Shown: piece after piece, positions 19,381 to 31,855 of the stretch
How the letters are laid out: each line of letters begins with the position of its first letter
Numbering within the stretch: position 1 is the first letter of the stretch
Program-made: the position numbers and the translations under genes
The notes under the pieces: generated by a model
Told to the model about the DNA's origin: nothing
Database searches by the model: none
The model's input: only the letters and a program-made list of their open reading frames with translations
Assembly (NCBI GenBank): GCA_029931535.1
Contig: JAQPZY010001569.1
Coordinates: forward strand, 2,327,001-2,391,000
DNA length: 64,000 nt
Source of the DNA: Margaritifera margaritifera
Lineage: Eukaryota > Mollusca > Bivalvia > Unionida > Margaritiferidae
Direction of reading: 5' to 3'

Positions 19381-19455
19381 TAGTTGATACTTTTATTGTA
19401 AGGTGCATGGTTGTGATGTGGATCTATACTGTATAACCATGCAAGATGCCTACTA

Positions 19456-20407
19456 CTTTAAGGCCAAAAAAATTGTGTGTGTGGCTCAGGTTACATAGCC
19501 AAAAAAAGTAGGGTAGGTCGGTAGGCTTAAATAAAAAAAAACAAAAAAAAAACATGAATACATGTATATGTACTATAATTAAGGTTCACCGTGAGTAAAC
19601 TTTTCTGCCTTAAGACACGTCTATGTATTTATGTACCCTTGGCAACAAGTTTTGTTGGAAGAGGACCATAGTCCATTTTCAAGAGTAGTACCATGAACCT
19701 TCTGCAAACAAATGACAATTTTCTCACAAACAGGCTCAAGTGGATTTGGACCTCTGGAGTTTATGGTGATGACTCACAAACAACACCATTATCTGTTTCA
19801 TACGTTTTAATTTGCTGGCTATTTGTTTTAATGTATACATTTAGCATGGAAAACAAATCTATGTCTGAAAATGAGCATGGTGAATTTAGTTTGCTTAATA
19901 CCATCTTCATGTCTCTCAGACTTGATTTATACTAGAGACATTTCTAACTTCATATCCGTCCTTGTCTGCAGCTGTCGGTGAAACTGAATAGAGCATCCAG
20001 TCTTCTTTTGGGCTGAAGACTGGGTGTTTTGATTGAAACGGGTCCATGAATGTCCAATCATGATTGATTGACAATAAATAATTGCCACTGTTGCCGGGAC
20101 AGCAGTTATTAAGCTTCACAGCGATTAGAGTAGAAGGGACGCTTCTTCCACATGCCATGTTGTTTATAGTTCATCACTGCGCATGTCCGTTGTACAAGCA
20201 AACAAGCGAACAAAACAGAGTATTCCGATTGCTACTTTGGTATGGTCCAATTCAGTACAAATCGTCATCATCACAGACGGGGTTGATGACTCGGCGAAAA
20301 AATTTTAGTTTTATTTTAGCGAGAAAAAAAAAACGTAGGCTCGGAGGCTAAACACTAGGGTCGGTCGGGTAACCTGAGCCAACCATATTTTTTCTTTTGG
20401 CCTAAAG
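19456..20407. mobile_element. 952-bp element with ACTA target duplication
   Basis: Ends are CTTTAAGGCCAAAA and TTTTGGCCTAAAG, flanked by ACTA at 19,452-19,455 and 20,408-20,411. The inverted similarity extends inward through GGCTCAGGTTAC and GGTCGGT. It lies between the arms of the larger inverted-repeat element. Two short open frames inside (about 80 residues each) show no recognisable domain, so it is probably a non-autonomous element. Confidence 0.65.
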
Positions 20408-20819
20408 ACTATGACTACAATAAATGGATACAAAACAACATTAACAAAATTCTCTAAATCATATGTCATTCTCAAAGTCATAAATATGTCAGATAATTAG
20501 ATTATAGATTTGTATCATTTTTATATCAGATGTTAAACATTCCAAAAAATTGCAGTAAGAATGTCTTTTCACCATCTAAATATATTTAATTCATATGTAC
20601 ATGGCATTTAGCATGCCAGCAATTTGATAAACATAAAAAAACAGCTTGTAATGTAGACATTATAATTATAATTATTATTGATATTGTTCAAAATACAAAT
20701 AATTCCTAAATATAAGTGTAAATGTCTGATAAACATATAAATCATTATTATTAAGATTATTTATTTTACAATCTGATTCAATTTCTTTATTTTAAAATTG
20801 TGATAAAAAAATATCAGCA

Positions 20820-21486
20820 TTATTATACAGTATTATTTCTATTTTCATTTGTATTCATATTTGATCCAGGAAACAAGTATTGTCATCTGAATATTTTAAT
20901 TATTACTTATTCTGCATACATGTGTATATGTTTTTGTTTGGTTTTTTTTGTCTATAATAATAATAATGTCTAAATTATTAGCTATTTTAAATGGACTTAA
21001 TTATGATTTTTACAAATATATTATAATGCCATTTTTATTCCAACTGCATTATTTTGGAATGTTTGGCATATAATTAACAAAGAAATGATAAAGTCCACAC
21101 TTTACTTGCATTACATTTTTATGATTCAGACAATTTTTTTCACTGTCGTTTCGTAGCCTTTATTTTAATTTTACTGATTACAGCTGATGGTATTATGCAC
21201 GTTTTATACAGTATAAATGTACCGACTTTAAGTTTTACCTGCGCGAGGATCCGTGTCGCTATCATGCACCTTACGACGTGTATTAGACCGTGCTTGTACT
21301 ATAAATAACATTTCTTTAACACTGCTCTCGCCGTTAACAATTTTATTTTTCGAAATTAAGAAAAGTTTGCGCAGACAGAACAAGGTTTGGTTTGAAATTT
21401 TTGTAAGGTATAAAGGGATTAAATAATCCTCAGCTAGATAGTAACTGGCCCTGGTAAATACTGTCGAAGACCGAAGGTGGTGTATC
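20820..21486. repeat. Right arm (main part) of long inverted repeat
   Basis: Reverse complement of the 18,890-19,380 arm with about 140 extra bases (near 21,190-21,330). Ends at GGTGGTGTAT, where the next insertion begins. Confidence 0.75.
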
Positions 21487-23965
21487 GTCCAACACCCTAT
21501 TTTGATGCTTACCTAATTTGACGCAGTGTCATAAACTCCCAGTTCTCGAGAGAACGCATCTTTCAACGACGTCAAAACATCAACATTAATTTACACTGAT
21601 CAACATCGAGTCACACAGACCACAACATTTGTCGAAAATCCTATCCTTGTTGGTTGTGAAATGAAACAAAGATACATACCTTGAAAAAAAACATCATTTC
21701 ACTAATTCTCTTTTTTTTCAATCAGTAAGTCCTCATAAAAATCCTTACTAACTATTCTGACGGGACAAATAAACTTCCCGCCATAATAGGCATCCAGTCT
21801 GCTACTCATCGAGTGTTAGCAATGTGATTCACAGCTGATAATGCATCAGTAACACTGTTTAGAAAGGTGTACACTGCTATACAGTTTGATGTGGATCTGT
21901 CATAACTGATTTTCAGAGGTGGTTCTTTCTTATTATAATTTGTGGAAATTTACAAGAAACTTATACTTTTACGATATATTTCATAATTAAATTAGTATCC
22001 TTTACATTTTTGCTTATTTTAATAAAAGTCTTAGGATTTTTTATCTGATAATTAGGCAATATTAATTTAAAAAGTGATTTTTCAATAATCTTTGAAGACA
22101 TTCTTGATATTTAACTTATTTTGACCAATTTATTTTTTTAAAGATTTGTTTGATAATGGCAAGAATGATTATTAATGAAAATAAAACCTTCTCCTGTAAC
22201 TGTATGTCTTCTGTCTGTGATTATTTGTATTCTGGATAAAAAAAAGTTGTGAAGGATGCAAAACAGTTTTGATGTTCCAAAAACTTTACATTCAAGGATT
22301 GAGGCTCTGCATGTTCACAATGCCAATTAAGTATTGGAAAAAAAGACACATGCTAAATCTAATAATATTTAAATAATAAGGACACGATTTTATAATAATA
22401 CCATCATGATTTTTAAAAATTTGATTCTTTTTGCTTTCGAGACAAAATCTGTACCAAAATTACATTTATGATAAATGTAAGAAAAGCTTTAGGAATGCCA
22501 AGTTAAATATCTTTCTGTAATTTTTCTGATAAACTTAAGTTTTCTATGTCCTATTGATGTTCCTCATCAATATACAGTGAAACCCCGCTATAACGCAAAT
22601 TCGGATATAACGCAATCGCGGCATGGCTCCCAAAATTTCATATATTCATTCGCATATGAATTTTTTTTTCTTCAAAGTACGAGAAATAGTGTATAAAATG
22701 TGTATATTAACAGCATCATTTTGGGGAAGAAATCGCTTATGCATTCGAGTATAATACGTTTGTGGCGTGGTTCCTGAAATTTTATATACATGTACATGTA
22801 CTTCTCGTACACGGAATTTTTTTTTTGTTTTGAAGTACGAGAAATAATGTATAAAAAGTTTATTATCATTTTGGGGAAGAAATCACGTATGAATTCGATA
22901 GTGGCGTGGCTTCTGAAATTTAACAATTTCACCAATTTCTTGAAGTGTTATGCCAAAATAAACATTATCGGAAATGTTACTTATTACTGATCCACGAGTA
23001 AAGCCAGTAAGTCTTCTTTGTGTTTGTCTTCAATTCATTCTGTATACAATCATTGCTCAAACAATATCCGACATGTTTTTCTTCTTTAACTGCATACACA
23101 ACCGAGCATCAGACAATGTGGTTGTTGATAAAAGATTCTCACGATTTAATAAACATCAAAAAACGTAAGCCGCCAACACGTGCGCTGGACTTCAATTCAT
23201 CCTGTATATAATCATTGCGCAAACAATAGCCAACTTATGTTTCTTCTTTAACTGCATACAAAACCAAGCACCAGACAATGCGGTGGTTGATCAAAGATTG
23301 TCATATGTGGGGCTTATGTAGAGACTGAGCTTGGGCGGCAAGATCAAAGGTTGACATATGTGGGTGCTTATGTAGAGACTGAGCTTGGGCGGCAAGATCA
23401 CAGGGAGTTCAAATAACCACTCTCTGTTACTTGGCACTGAACAAGTACAGCTGCATCAAACTCGTGGCTCAATCAAAGGGTTGTCATGTGGGAAAACAAA
23501 GACGGATCGATATAAGATAGTAAACGGTGTTGATACACTATTCATGCTATACATTAGACGTGTATACGTTGTTCTCTGAATAAAGTAAAATATAGTAAAA
23601 CCCCGCAATAACGCGACCCCGCTTTTTCCGCAATCGAATTTTATGGACCCCAAATATCGCGTTATAGCGGGATTTCACTGTAGTTTTATTCCCTGACCGT
23701 ATGTACAAAAGTGTCACTAAAAGAAAGACTTCTGTAAAGTGCGTCATAATGGGTGACGTAATACACAAACTTTCCGACAAGGGGTCGTCTGCTTCAAAGC
23801 ATGCAAAGAAGAGTATTAGGAAATATATAAATGTCATTTTTTATGCATACTTTGCTAAAATAACTAATGTTTCTATATAATGAGAGGTATCACTATGAAA
23901 GGAGTATATTTATGACAGGGTGAAAGTAAGTATTTATGTGCGTCAAAATAGGGGACTCCAAGGTA
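21487..23965. mobile_element. Insertion separating the outer tip of the right arm
   Basis: The continuity of the inverted repeat is broken exactly between 21,486 and 23,966. The ends share CCCTATTTTGATGC (left) and GCGTCAAAATAGGGG (right) as an inverted pair. No coding capacity was recognised. It carries a nested Tigger-like element at 22,575-23,680. Exact ends and target duplication are unresolved. Confidence 0.5.
22575..23680. mobile_element. Tigger/pogo-like non-autonomous element, 1,106 bp
   Basis: Starts CAGTGAAACCCCGCTATAAC at 22,575 and ends GTTATAGCGGGATTTCACTG at 23,680, with TA on both sides. The interior repeats GAGACTGAGCTTGGGCGGCA twice (about 23,320 and 23,378) and contains no transposase. 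Part of the interior is shared with the element at 57,189-58,895. Confidence 0.85.
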
Positions 23966-24345
23966 CGATTCAGAATGGAATGGGCCCATACTATATAGAT
24001 GGTTTCATTTGCGCAGACGATGAAGTAAATTTTCCCGCCATCCATGAAATAATCCAAATTAGAGTTAAAAGAATAGGAGGCCAGTAAATAGGGGTACCAT
24101 CTCTGTACAAAAATAGTAAGATGGTGGCATTCTGCTGACGGAAGTGCATCCTGGCTACGTTGTTATCGCTATTCATGGATCCAGCGTGAGGTAGAACGGT
24201 CTTAGATACAACATCCGGGTTATCGCGTAGGTGAAGCCTCTCATATCAATGCGCAGCATCCAGTATCCATTTAAAATTTAACACGCTGTGCCAGTTTACA
24301 TGTTGTGCCAGTTTAATTTTCAGTCATCAGTTACCAATCATGTAA

Positions 24346-26779
24346 ATGGTGTATAATTATTTTGATCAACTTGATAATTCAGCAAAAAGTCGGTATAAGG
24401 TTAAATTAGACTTAATAAACTGCGATGATTGTCCTTACAAGTTTCCAGCGGCTGTTTGGGAAAACGATCCATGCAAATGGCCACCACTCCAGTACGGTGA
24501 TCTGTATTCCTATCTAATCGACTCTCCAGGTAAATATGGTTAAGTTGTTTGAGAGAAAGAAAAAAAACATTTTGTATACCGAAGTAATTTGTTTTAACAG
24601 TAAATTTACATTAAATTATAGCGTCGTAAGGATATATATTTTCACAGATTACTTCCATTTTTAGTTGGCGAACAACATACTATTATATATTTTTGTCATA
24701 TTATCAGTTGTAAATATTAGATAAAAAAACGTTTAAAAAAATTTTTTTAAAATGTCTAATTTAAAAATGGACAATCATTTTCAAAATTAAAATGCAAACT
24801 GCTTGTTTTAACTGAATGTTCTTTTATTGCTTTGTTCTCCAGTTCCTTTCTTCTTATTCCTTGGTCACATCTGATTGTGTCCATGTAGCTAATCCATATA
24901 ACTATCAATATTGTCTATTAATTTAATAATAAACTGTTTTCCTGTCTATATTTTCACACGTGAGACTATGAAAGCTAATAAAAGTCTTGAGGCCTACAAT
25001 TACTTCCAGTCCGGATGGGTACACACATTGATGAGCTATAAGCCACCAAATAGTGCTTACATGCTTCTGCGTGCAGATGTTATGCCTTCACAACAAGTAA
25101 ATGATGAACCACATCATCCTTGGGTGGCAATTGCTGTGGATGGTACAGTAGCTGTTGCTCACTGTGACTGCATGGCAGGGTATGAACATATAAACTTATA
25201 AGTTCGTTTCAGGAGCTTCATATATTAATATAATTCTTTGACCATAATAATAAAGTCTAAGAAACAAAAACCCTTTCCAATTTTCTGATAATTTATTTTC
25301 TGGGTTAGAGTAAAGAGTTGGGTAGTGTGTGGTAGATTCCCATTTTTAAAATCAGAGTTCCTCTATTTAAATCATAAATTTAACACAATAAATCAGTTGG
25401 AACTTGCACATCATTATTTATTTGTTTTCCAGGCTTTCTGAATCCTGTTCTCACATAGCTGCAATACTTTTTAAAATAGAAGGAGCAGTACGCCTAGGTT
25501 ATACCAGTCTGGCATGTACAGAATTACCTTGCAAGTGGAACTCTGACTGTGAAGAAAGTTCAACCGGCTGAAATTAAGGACATTAGCTTTTATAAAGGCA
25601 CAAGTATAGCTAGGGTTCATAACAGAATGGCAACTAGTCACAAATTAAATTCCCATATGTATGAAAAATCTACAGTTCATGAGCAAGAAAACTTCATTGG
25701 CACATTGTTTGCATGTAAAACAAAGCCTGTTGTTTTAATTACTTTGAAAAATTCTCTGGGAAGTTTCATTGGCAAAAGAAGACAAATCCAGAACCAAAAC
25801 TTCCACAGTGTCTGCATTCCCTATATAATCAAGAAAACTGTACATTATTTAAAGGTGATCTGCTAGAGAAATGTGCTGATCAGGTCAACAACTTACAAAT
25901 CAGTGCAGAGGTCATAAGCTATATTCATGATTTAACAACAAGCCAGAGCTCATCTTTAACCTGGCACGAGCAACACATTGGCCGCATAACCTCTTCAAAA
26001 GTCCATGATATTTTACACAAAAACTTAGACAACCCATCTCCATCGCTACTTCAGTCATTATGTTATCCAAGTATGAAATCTCAAGACCATATTCCAGCAG
26101 TTAGATGGGGAAAGGAAAATGAGGCAACTGCCTTAGAGGAATATGCAGCAACAATGGCAACAATTCACAAAGATTTTAAAGGCAACCAACAGGATTATTA
26201 ATCTGTGACAAGTTGTCATTCTTAGCAGCCAGTGCTGATTCTCTGGCATCATGTTCACGTCATGGTCGCAGAGTTGTAGAAGTTAAATGTCCATTTTCAC
26301 ACAAAGAGTCAACATTAGAAGAATATATCAAGGACCCCACTTCATGTTTAACTGAGGATGGAAAGGCCTTGAAAGATAATCATAAATATTATATTCAAGT
26401 TCAACTTCAACTATTTGTCCACAATGTTGAAATGTGTGATCTTGTTGTGTACACATTAAAAATGACAGCTATATTACATATTTCCAGAGACAATGACTTT
26501 ATAGCTAGTATGACTGATAGAGTTAAAGTATTCTATTTAAACTGTGTTATGCCTAAACTGCTAACAAGGAGGTTGGAACACAGTGCAGTTACTTTACATA
26601 GCAGTGTAACTGACCAAAGATTTTACTGTTTATGCCACTCTAAAGATGATGTTAAAGCAGATATGATTGGTTGTGATAATCCAAGATGCAAAATACAATG
26701 GTTCCATCTGAAATGTATAAAAATGAAACGTGTGCCAAAAGGACTGTGGTTTTGCAAGGAGTGTAAAAAACTAGTTTGA
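24346..26779 (+). pseudogene. SWIM zinc finger / YqaJ-type exonuclease / PHD finger protein, several frame breaks
   Basis: Exon 1 (24,346-24,529) encodes a Cys/Trp-rich start (CDDCPYKFPAAVW) and ends at a GTAAAT donor. Exon 2 (to about 25,179, donor GTATGA) and exon 3 (acceptor TTTTCCAG, near 25,433) join as a SWIM finger: CDCMAG followed by ESCSHIAAILFK. Then come the YqaJ/lambda-exonuclease motifs: RITSSKVHDIL, WGKENEATALEEYA, LAASADSLAS, VVEVKCPF and the YIQVQLQLF helix. The end is a PHD finger (CLCHSKDD, GCDNPRC, WFHLKCI, WFCKEC). Frame breaks lie near 25,548, 25,780 and 26,190. It would be a 5'-3' exonuclease that recombines or resects element ends. It faces the transposase gene tail to tail. 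Confidence 0.78.
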
Positions 26780-27095
26780 CTCTGAATGTTTGTAGTTTTT
26801 CAGAACATACTGCATGAAAAGTACAAATTGTAGGTAACATCATTTATTGCATGTACAACATATATTATCAAACATTAGATTTGACATGTAGTTATCAATA
26901 AACTTTTGAACAATGACATTTATTGCTCTGTGCTTTCTTAGTATATATCTAAATATATTTCATTTAAACCTATTAACTACCACAGTTCTTTTCAAAGTGA
27001 CTTAAAAAAGAAATACATTGATAATGTTGCTACCCCAAGATGGAAATTTTTGATAATAGAACATAATGGGTTAATACATATTAGTAACAGCTGAG
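26780..27095. other. Short spacer between convergent genes
   Basis: AT-rich, no coding signal; contains AATAAA (about 26,897) for the plus-strand gene, and the minus-strand gene's stop follows at 27,096. Confidence 0.45.
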
Positions 27096-28503
27096 TCACT
27101 CATCTTCATTGTATACAATGCCATCACCAAGATTGGTTAAACTGGCGCATAAACGAATCAGTTTATCAATGCGAGCTTGATTTTCGTTACTGGCTTCATC
27201 ATTTAATGATTTTATCATACCTTTTGGTAGAATTCCTTGTAGAATTTTGTAACGGTTCTTCACGAGACCTATAATTCTTTCAACATGTATTCGTACACTA
27301 CTTATATTCCGTGACTTCTCTACCTCCCTAGCAGACAACTGCTTCTTGCCTTTTGTAAATGCAGGTATGATCAGTTCTGCTGAACACACACTTGCAAAGT
27401 CATCCTGTAATGTGAATCCCCTATCTGCAAGAATCTGGTCACCTGGAAGATGTAAATTTGGACTAAGAAACCCTGATGATCTTACAATCTCTGTCAGAAA
27501 CTCTGCCTCCCCAAACTGTAGATAAAAATGTCACTGATCCCAGTGGACTGCAGCCAACAAATATTTTGACTGTGCTGTGCTTTTTATAATTGAAATAACA
27601 TTTGGCTCGTGCATCAAACTTTTTGGGTCTTTCAATAAATATTTCAAAGCAGTCAATTATGCATGTAAGTCTAGGAAATTTGTTACGGAAGACACTTGGC
27701 AACGTTTTACTTACAGTTTCCCTGTCCGGCCAATGAATAAGAAAATCTAACTTTGCACTTAAAATATTTATCCATCTCCAAAACATGTCATGCAAAGTTG
27801 ATACTGGAATTCCACACTGATCTGCGAGATATTCAAATGGCATATCAAGTCGTAATTTGACAAGTGTTACAAATAGCTGATTTTGCAAGGATAATTTGTT
27901 GGCTAGTGGTGTTCTGTTGATAAATGTTTGTATAAAACTGAACAATGATAAAAATATATCCCACTTGATTCCAGTATAAAATATGGATTTGTTATCATTA
28001 TTTTCAATCAATCTTGATGAAAGCTTAACTTTTTCAATTTTGGTTCGTAAATCTTGCACCTGTTGTTGAAATCTGTCTCGCTCTGCTCTCAAACTGCACA
28101 TTTCAGTATATGTTTTTTCTCGTTCAGATTGTGTTAGTGGTTGTTGCATCACTGTTCGTGGCAGCGATTGTGTGCAGATCTTCTTAATGTTTGATGATGA
28201 ATCTGGAGAGCCCCAGGGTCATAATGGGGATGTGCCACAAGTATTTTTCTGGGGTGTTTGTTGTGTGGGTGTTGGTGAGCCTAGTACAGCAGTGTTCAGC
28301 TCCTCGGGAGACTCCTTCACCTTCTTGCTTGACGTTGCAATCGATTCAAACTCAATTTTCCATTTCACCTTATTCTCATAGCGTACCATTTTCTTTTGCT
28401 GTACATATTTTGTATTTTTTGTGGCGAACTCGAACACTGAGGGTATGTAATCAGGGTGATCTGGATCTTCCTGTGGCTTTCCTGTACAGAGCAAATAATT
28501 CAT

Positions 28504-29346
28504 GAAATTTCACAATATTTCTAAAATATTATTGTAACTATTTTTCACATTGACATGAAGTGTATAAGACTAAAAATATTCAGTATGATAGTAACTTGTC
28601 TAAATACTTATGTACTTGAATTAAAATGGTGCATGGGTTCTAGATTACATTTGTGTGAGTAAAGCTTAGTCATCAGTTGCCGTGTGCAGGAGTTATGATT
28701 CATATATGAATAAATGTGTCAGTTTCTTGCAAACATGACACAAGATAACATATATTAATAGTCACATTCTTGAAACATTCAATGTCACAAAAAAACAGAA
28801 AAATACATATATTTAATTAAAAATTAGTGTTATATGTAGGCATACACTGTAGCAAGCAAGAAAGGTTTCACAGTATTTATTTTGTGTTTATGGGTGGGCA
28901 TGTGTGTGTCAATAACATCAAAGGAAAATAAAATAATATTACAATCTCTTACTGTAATTTCACAATGTAAAAATTGCACATTTTATGCAAATTAAGGGAA
29001 ATATTACTATTATTATAAGTAGGAAAATATTATCAGTAAATCTGATGATGTGTGGCTTAATGACTTTTGTTTTCCTTTGATCTGGGCCAGATCAGGTCTA
29101 ACTTGAGGGGTGGGGGTGGTGGTTTCCAAATTGCAAAAGGGCCCTGACTCTACTCGAAAGGGCACCAAAGCAAAAGTTTTTCTGTTCACTCAAAGTGTGC
29201 ATAATACCCAATAAACTTGCCCAAGAATAAAACGGTGGCCAAATTTCAAGTGATGTTTGCGTGTGTGTATATGTATGTGTGCGGGTAAGTTAGGGGTGTA
29301 GCAGACCCCCCCCTTCCCCTTCCGGCCCTGGTAATAGATAGACTTT
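28504..29346. other. Intron part of the transposase gene, no gene seen
   Basis: AT-rich sequence between exon 2 and the nested hAT element. Apart from a C/T-rich patch near 29,300 nothing stands out. Confidence 0.4.
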
Positions 29347-31367
29347 CAGGACTGAGCAAATTTTTTTTTAACCACTAGTCCAGGACAAGTGGTTTCAGAA
29401 AATTCACTAGTCCCACCTTACTCTTCCCTAGTCCCATCTTACTCTTCACTAGTCCCACCTTACTTTTCACTGGTCCCAAAATGGTAATCACTTGCCCAGA
29501 TTTGATAAGATGTATGTACTTACTCCACAGAAAAAACAAACAAAATAATATACGACATAATTATTTCTTAAAAGAATTTAATTTTTCAAAAACATTGGTT
29601 GTTATACATTTGGCTTCTTCATGTTCATGTATATATGTTTTAGCTGATGGATTTGAAAAAATGTCCATGTATATGTCTGCCACCTGCACCAGCACTAAGC
29701 CAGCAGTTGATAGCTGTGTCTAGGTTGAAGTCCTCAAGCTCTGGTCCATTTGCGGAAATGTTCATTAGCATTTGTAAACTCTTTTGGTTAAAGGAATTCC
29801 TTAAAGAAGTCTTGATTAAGTTCATTGAACTAAATCCTCGTTCACACTCAGCAGTGGATGAGCTTATAACAAACATGATTTCTAATAGTTTGCATAACTG
29901 ACTGAGACTAGGTGGAGTATTCACTAAGAGTGTTCCAAGAATTTCAACAGGTGGATCTGGTGACTGCTTGTATGCCCTCATCTTTGCTTTGAACTCCAGA
30001 TACTGCTCATGAATGGCATGATCGTCTTCCTGTTTGAAAATCACTTCAAGATGATTAAGAAGAACCTGCATATTTCATCAGAGCTGCCCTCTCATGAGGA
30101 AAGTGCCTGCAGTCAAATGCTCTAAAGCATCTCAAAGGTTCTTCCATATCAGAAAATGGTTTTCCATAACGGGCTAGGGTGTAGGCTGTGTTAAAGAGAG
30201 CTCTCATTTCAGTCTCACTTAGTTTTGAAAGGGCCTTTCCTAGTGGAGTGTTTTGGCAACTCTGACTTCACTGATTTTCTGCACATGCTGGCTAGTGTCA
30301 TGCATATATTGTGCTACAAAAGGCCTTGTGGGGTCCAGACATGTCATGAGACTTGATTGGTTCAATCCTGAAATTGTCACTTCCACCGACAAATACACTG
30401 GGTGAATTTCCAACCTGTGCCAGTTTTGGATATTGTTTGCATTAACTGCAAAACATCTTTCCTTCCGAGTCAATACATTCAAGCCAGGGATAACAATCAA
30501 CCCAATGCAGCTGAAAATTTCTCTGTCTCTTAGTAGTGTCATATTTGACATTTTTTGCCACCGCAGATTGTTGCTTATGTCTCTTTGGAGAAATAGCTAC
30601 CGCACACTCAGTATCAGTCTTACGTTTTATCCCTCCACTTTCAAACAAATTTTCTTTCTCCGAATCGCCGTTATTACCTTCCTTGCGAAAATAATTTAGC
30701 AAACTCATTTTATCCATAGAGTAATTATCAGCTTGCTTGACAACTACTTTTAAAGTGACCATAACATACATTTTCTCTTTTAAATACGAACAGAGACAGC
30801 TTATTAATTAGCGTAATTGTTTCGCTTCAAACGCAATATTGCACGTGGAAGTTAATCATCTGTATATTCAATTAAAAATTAAAGAATCATTACTGTCATT
30901 TAATCAGTTCATAAAAGAAACCAACACTGATGACGGTAAAGTACCTTTCATTAATTTAATTACACTGACTCGCAGGATTAAAATCATAGTGAGCCGCTCA
31001 TGATAATCTGACTTGAGTAAACTCAATGAAACAAAGGCGCTTAAAACACTGCTAATTGATCCTACTGGCTTTCTTTCGTTTGACGTGTTTTGATTTGCCG
31101 ATAATTTGGTCGCTTAGCCAAATATGCAGTAAAGCGGTAACAGGATGTAAATGTATACACGAAGAGGGGTAGAATCAAGTATTCAGTATGCCCGGAGGGC
31201 ATGATTGGCCAAATAAAGGTAGATATAGTGATTAAAGCACGAAAAAAAGGACAAGCCCGACTTTTTTAAAAAGCACTTGTCCCGGACTAGCGACTTGAAA
31301 ATTTTACTTGCCCGACTTAAAAAATGACTAGTCCGGGATGTCAGGCTATGGGATTTGCTCAGCCCTG
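29347..31367. mobile_element. Internally deleted hAT element nested in transposase intron
   Basis: Starts CAGGACTGAGCAAA at 29,347 and ends TTTGCTCAGCCCTG at 31,367, typical hAT-style ends (CAGRG...). Subterminal CTAGTCC/GGACTAG and GGACAAG/CTTGTCC motifs occur at both ends, in a triple near-repeat at 29,385-29,480. Flanks share ACTTT but a clear 8-bp duplication was not found. Confidence 0.7.
29640..30771 (-). pseudogene. hAT transposase (TTF-finger N terminus fused to dimerisation domain)
   Basis: From about 30,771 the minus strand shows a Lys-rich start and a TTF-type zinc-finger region (RNFQLHWVDCYPWLE, then GGSDNFRIEPIKSHD in another frame), then KALSKLSETEMRALF. The DDE catalytic region is missing, and coding jumps to the hAT C-terminal dimerisation domain: EIMFVISSSTAECERGFSS followed by IKTSLRN. 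Several frame changes occur between 30,070 and 30,440. This is the deleted ORF of the enclosing hAT element, similar in design to KIAA1586/ZNF862-type hAT proteins. Confidence 0.75.
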
Positions 31368-31855
31368 ACTTTAAAATAAAAACATATAGATGCTTATACT
31401 GTATTAAATTAATTATTGTCAAAGGAAAAACGTACCTGGGATGAAATGATCACCTCAAATAACTGAGTGTTTAGTTGGTTCCCATGGCTTTCCGTCTGGC
31501 TTGTCCTTTTCAGTGCTGACAACCACATTTTTTGTCTTTCCACGTGTTTTGGAAACGTAAAAAATGACAATTTTTTTCCCCATCATGTTGTGATTTTTGC
31601 AACCCACAGCAGCACAAGTTTTAGGCATTTTGCACACCTTTCTTAATGTAACAATATTGATAACCTGACCGCTAGTCTAACTGCCTTCGAATTATGGTTG
31701 AGAGGTTAATGCTTCACCGACAGAGAGGCGGAAGTTGGCGTATCTAAGCAAGAGAGAGCACTCTTCTTGTTAATTTACCCGGATGTTCGGATCTATGAAT
31801 TTGAATGTTCCATTTCGGATCACTTCTCAGTAGTGATTATGGTGGCGCTCTCCAG

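Larger units (their letters stand above)
18861..23994. mobile_element. Long inverted-repeat element, split by nested insertions
   Basis: The left arm, from CTATAGTATGGGCCCGTCC at 18,861 to about 19,380, is mirrored by two pieces. The main right arm spans about 20,820-21,486, including the shared stretch TTACTATCTAGCTGAGGATT. A short outer piece at 23,966-23,994 (GATTCAGAATGG...GGGCCCATACTATA) was cut off from it by an insertion. The arms are imperfect; the right arm carries about 140 bp absent from the left. No transposase was found, so the element is non-autonomous and its superfamily is unknown. Confidence 0.7.
27096..31637 (-). pseudogene. THAP-domain DDE transposase (DDE_Tnp_4 type), intron disrupted by hAT
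   Basis: Exon 1 (31,637-31,436) is the THAP start (MPKTCAAVGCKNHN ... W ... GDHFIPG) and ends in a GTACGT donor. A TGA sits where the THAP Cys of C-x2-H is expected. Exon 2 begins at 28,481 after TCTGTACAG, with GKPQEDPDHPDYIPSVFEF, the usual end of THAP. A Ser/Pro linker (TGA at 28,219-28,221) and a coiled coil follow. Then come helix-turn-helix segments (LSLQNQLFVTLVKLRLDMP) and catalytic residues in CIIDCFEIFIERP, ILADRGFTL and HVERIIGLVK. A frame break lies near 27,500. It is a cut-and-paste transposase that binds its ends through THAP. The intron contains a hAT element. Confidence 0.8.
24171..31800. mobile_element. ISL2EU-like DNA transposon with SWIM-YqaJ-PHD and THAP-DDE genes
   Basis: Two convergent genes lie between imperfect inverted termini. 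The left terminus reads ATTCATGGATCC, with CTTAGATAC and GGTGAAGC further in. The right terminus, on the other strand, reads ATTCATAGATCC, CTTAGATAC and GGTGAAGC. From memory of repeat classification, ISL2EU elements pair a THAP/DDE transposase with a YqaJ exonuclease gene, which fits. A 2.0-kb hAT fragment is nested at 29,347-31,367, so the original length was about 5.6 kb. Both genes are broken. Confidence 0.72.
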
